A program made the position numbers and the translations under genes. Below, piece after piece: positions 63,122 to 64,000 of a DNA stretch of 64,000 nucleotides. The DNA lies in assembly GCF_015326965.1 (NCBI RefSeq), contig NZ_CP017659.1, positions 3,724,501 to 3,788,500 on the forward strand, given 5' to 3'. The notes below the pieces were generated by a model, which saw nothing but the letters and a program-made list of their open reading frames with translations, did not search any database and was not told where the DNA came from. How positions within the stretch are numbered: the first letter of the stretch is position 1; every line of letters starts with the position of its first letter. This stretch comes from Paenibacillus sp. JZ16. GTDB lineage: Bacteria; Bacillota; Bacilli; Paenibacillales; Paenibacillaceae.

Positions 63122-64000
63122 CTATCTGCCGACGACGCCGGTGCCGTTGATTAATTTATCCAACATTTCGTCAATCGTAGTGACAACACGTGATGAGGCG
63201 CTGTAAGCATGCTGGAAGCGGATCAGATCCGACATCTCTTCATCAAGGGATACACTGCTAATCGATAGACGGAGTGTATCTGCATGCTCCACCAACAACG
63301 TGCCGTTCTCCACCATCTTATTGGCATTGCTGCTGTCCGTACCCAATTTGGAGATAACTGACTGCAGATACCCTTCAAAATTCGTGATGTCCGTTACTGA
63401 ACCATTGTTGTTATTCGGATTAAAATTAAACGTACGTTCTGACAATTGCGCAATCAGAAGCGCCATGCCACCATTACCTTTCAAAACGACCTCGGAGGTC
63501 GTACCATTCGGATCCGTCTTCATTTCGGTCCGCAGGGAAGCGCCAATGTTCTTCAGATCAGCTTGGATCGTCTGGCTTAATCTCATATTTCCAGCGGTAA
63601 TTGGCCCGCCGTTAGCAGATACAAAGAAGTCGCCACCGGTTGTGGCCGGCTCATTAAGGGTATAACCCAACTTATGTAATCCGTTGAGGCCATCAACCGT
63701 ATGCTTCGCATCCTGAGCAAGCTTGCGAGGATTATTTGCATCCATAACAGCATTCGGAATGTTCACGCCTGGCGGAAGAATCGTTCCAGCCGGCAGGGTC
63801 ACTTCTACTTTGCCTGTAGCCAGTGTGTTGGCCATAATGTTCAGCTGGGTGATATATCCTTGAACATGCACATCACGGGAGGTCACATAACCAGCGATCT
63901 CCCCGCCGGTCAATGTCCCGGCAATCGCGTTCGTAATCGGTGTGGACGTCATATCGTCAACCACGACCTGGTTGCCAAACGTCACTTGATAAACGTCACC
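63122..64000 (-). CDS. flgK: Flagellar hook-associated protein FlgK, 5' end outside window
   Basis: The frame is open from the right edge to 63122, giving the last 293 residues of FlgK. No start is present in the window, and a GTG at 63985 is an internal Val. The C-terminus carries SVSLDEEMSDLIRFQHAYSA followed by SSRVVTTIDEMLDKLINGTG, the normal FlgK ending. FlgK forms the first ring between hook and filament. The operon continues with flgL. Confidence 0.96.
   Translation of the reverse strand, partial: GDVYQVTFGNQVVVDDMTSTPITNAIAGTLTGGEIAGYVTSRDVHVQGYITQLNIMANTLATGKVEVTLPAGTILPPGVNIPNAVMDANNPRKLAQDAKHTVDGLNGLHKLGYTLNEPATTGGDFFVSANGGPITAGNMRLSQTIQADLKNIGASLRTEMKTDPNGTTSEVVLKGNGGMALLIAQLSERTFNFNPNNNNGSVTDITNFEGYLQSVISKLGTDSSNANKMVENGTLLVEHADTLRLSISSVSLDEEMSDLIRFQHAYSASSRVVTTIDEMLDKLINGTGVVGR

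Overview
The window looks like a chromosomal segment of a motile, endospore-former-type Firmicute, most likely Paenibacillus or a close relative. This is inference. It rests on the Bacillales gene order (flgK-flgL-yviE-fliW-csrA-hag-flaG-fliD-fliS-fliT ... hpf-secA-prfB-yitT, and ftsE-ftsX-M23-ctpB-minJ), on the stalk-domain and SLH surface proteins, and on the moderate-GC background. Most genes are on the minus strand. I see no tRNA, rRNA, CRISPR array, prophage or insertion sequence.

Left part (1-12 kb): a cut-off stalk-domain protein overlaps an HtrA-type serine protease. A tiny membrane protein and an SLH/fibronectin-III surface protein follow, then the uvrBA excision-repair operon with its own promoter and a LexA-like box, then a divergent flagellar stator pair (motA/motB type, closest in look to MotP/MotS).

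Middle part (12-39 kb): an ABC-2 exporter (ATPase and two permeases) stands back-to-back with a LuxR-type two-component system. Next is the cell-wall and division cluster ftsE-ftsX-M23 hydrolase-ctpB-minJ. A perfect WalR-type box sits in its divergent promoter region with a VanW/G5 gene. A bactofilin-like gene and an esterase follow, then the complete arginine operon argCJBDFGH, read from one promoter overlapped by ArgR/AhrC-type palindromes. argH carries a one-base frameshift. A GNAT gene, a YitT-family gene and prfB (with the classical programmed +1 frameshift) close this part.

Right part (39-64 kb): secA, hpf and a cold-shock gene lead into an AT-rich accessory block inserted between hpf/csp and the flagellar filament genes. 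The block holds a repeat-rich secreted protein, sugar/acyl modification genes (NeuD-like, WbqC, DegT aminotransferase), two family-2 glycosyltransferases, a FliB-type flagellin lysine methylase and a 1230-residue VWA protein with ten IPT/TIG repeats. It is best read as a flagellin or surface modification locus joined to the filament operons fliT-fliS-fliD-flaG, hag, csrA-fliW and yviE-flgL-flgK. A decayed second copy of the csp locus lies on the far side of the repeat protein, suggesting how part of the block arose. hag has a sigma-D type promoter and two GGA-loop hairpins expected of CsrA sites, so the FliW-CsrA-Hag circuit is visible in DNA.

Three genes (argH, fliB-like, fliD) are each broken by loss of one base in a homopolymer. 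Two are flagellar, which invites a phase-variation reading, but the shared signature with argH makes sequencing error a serious alternative.
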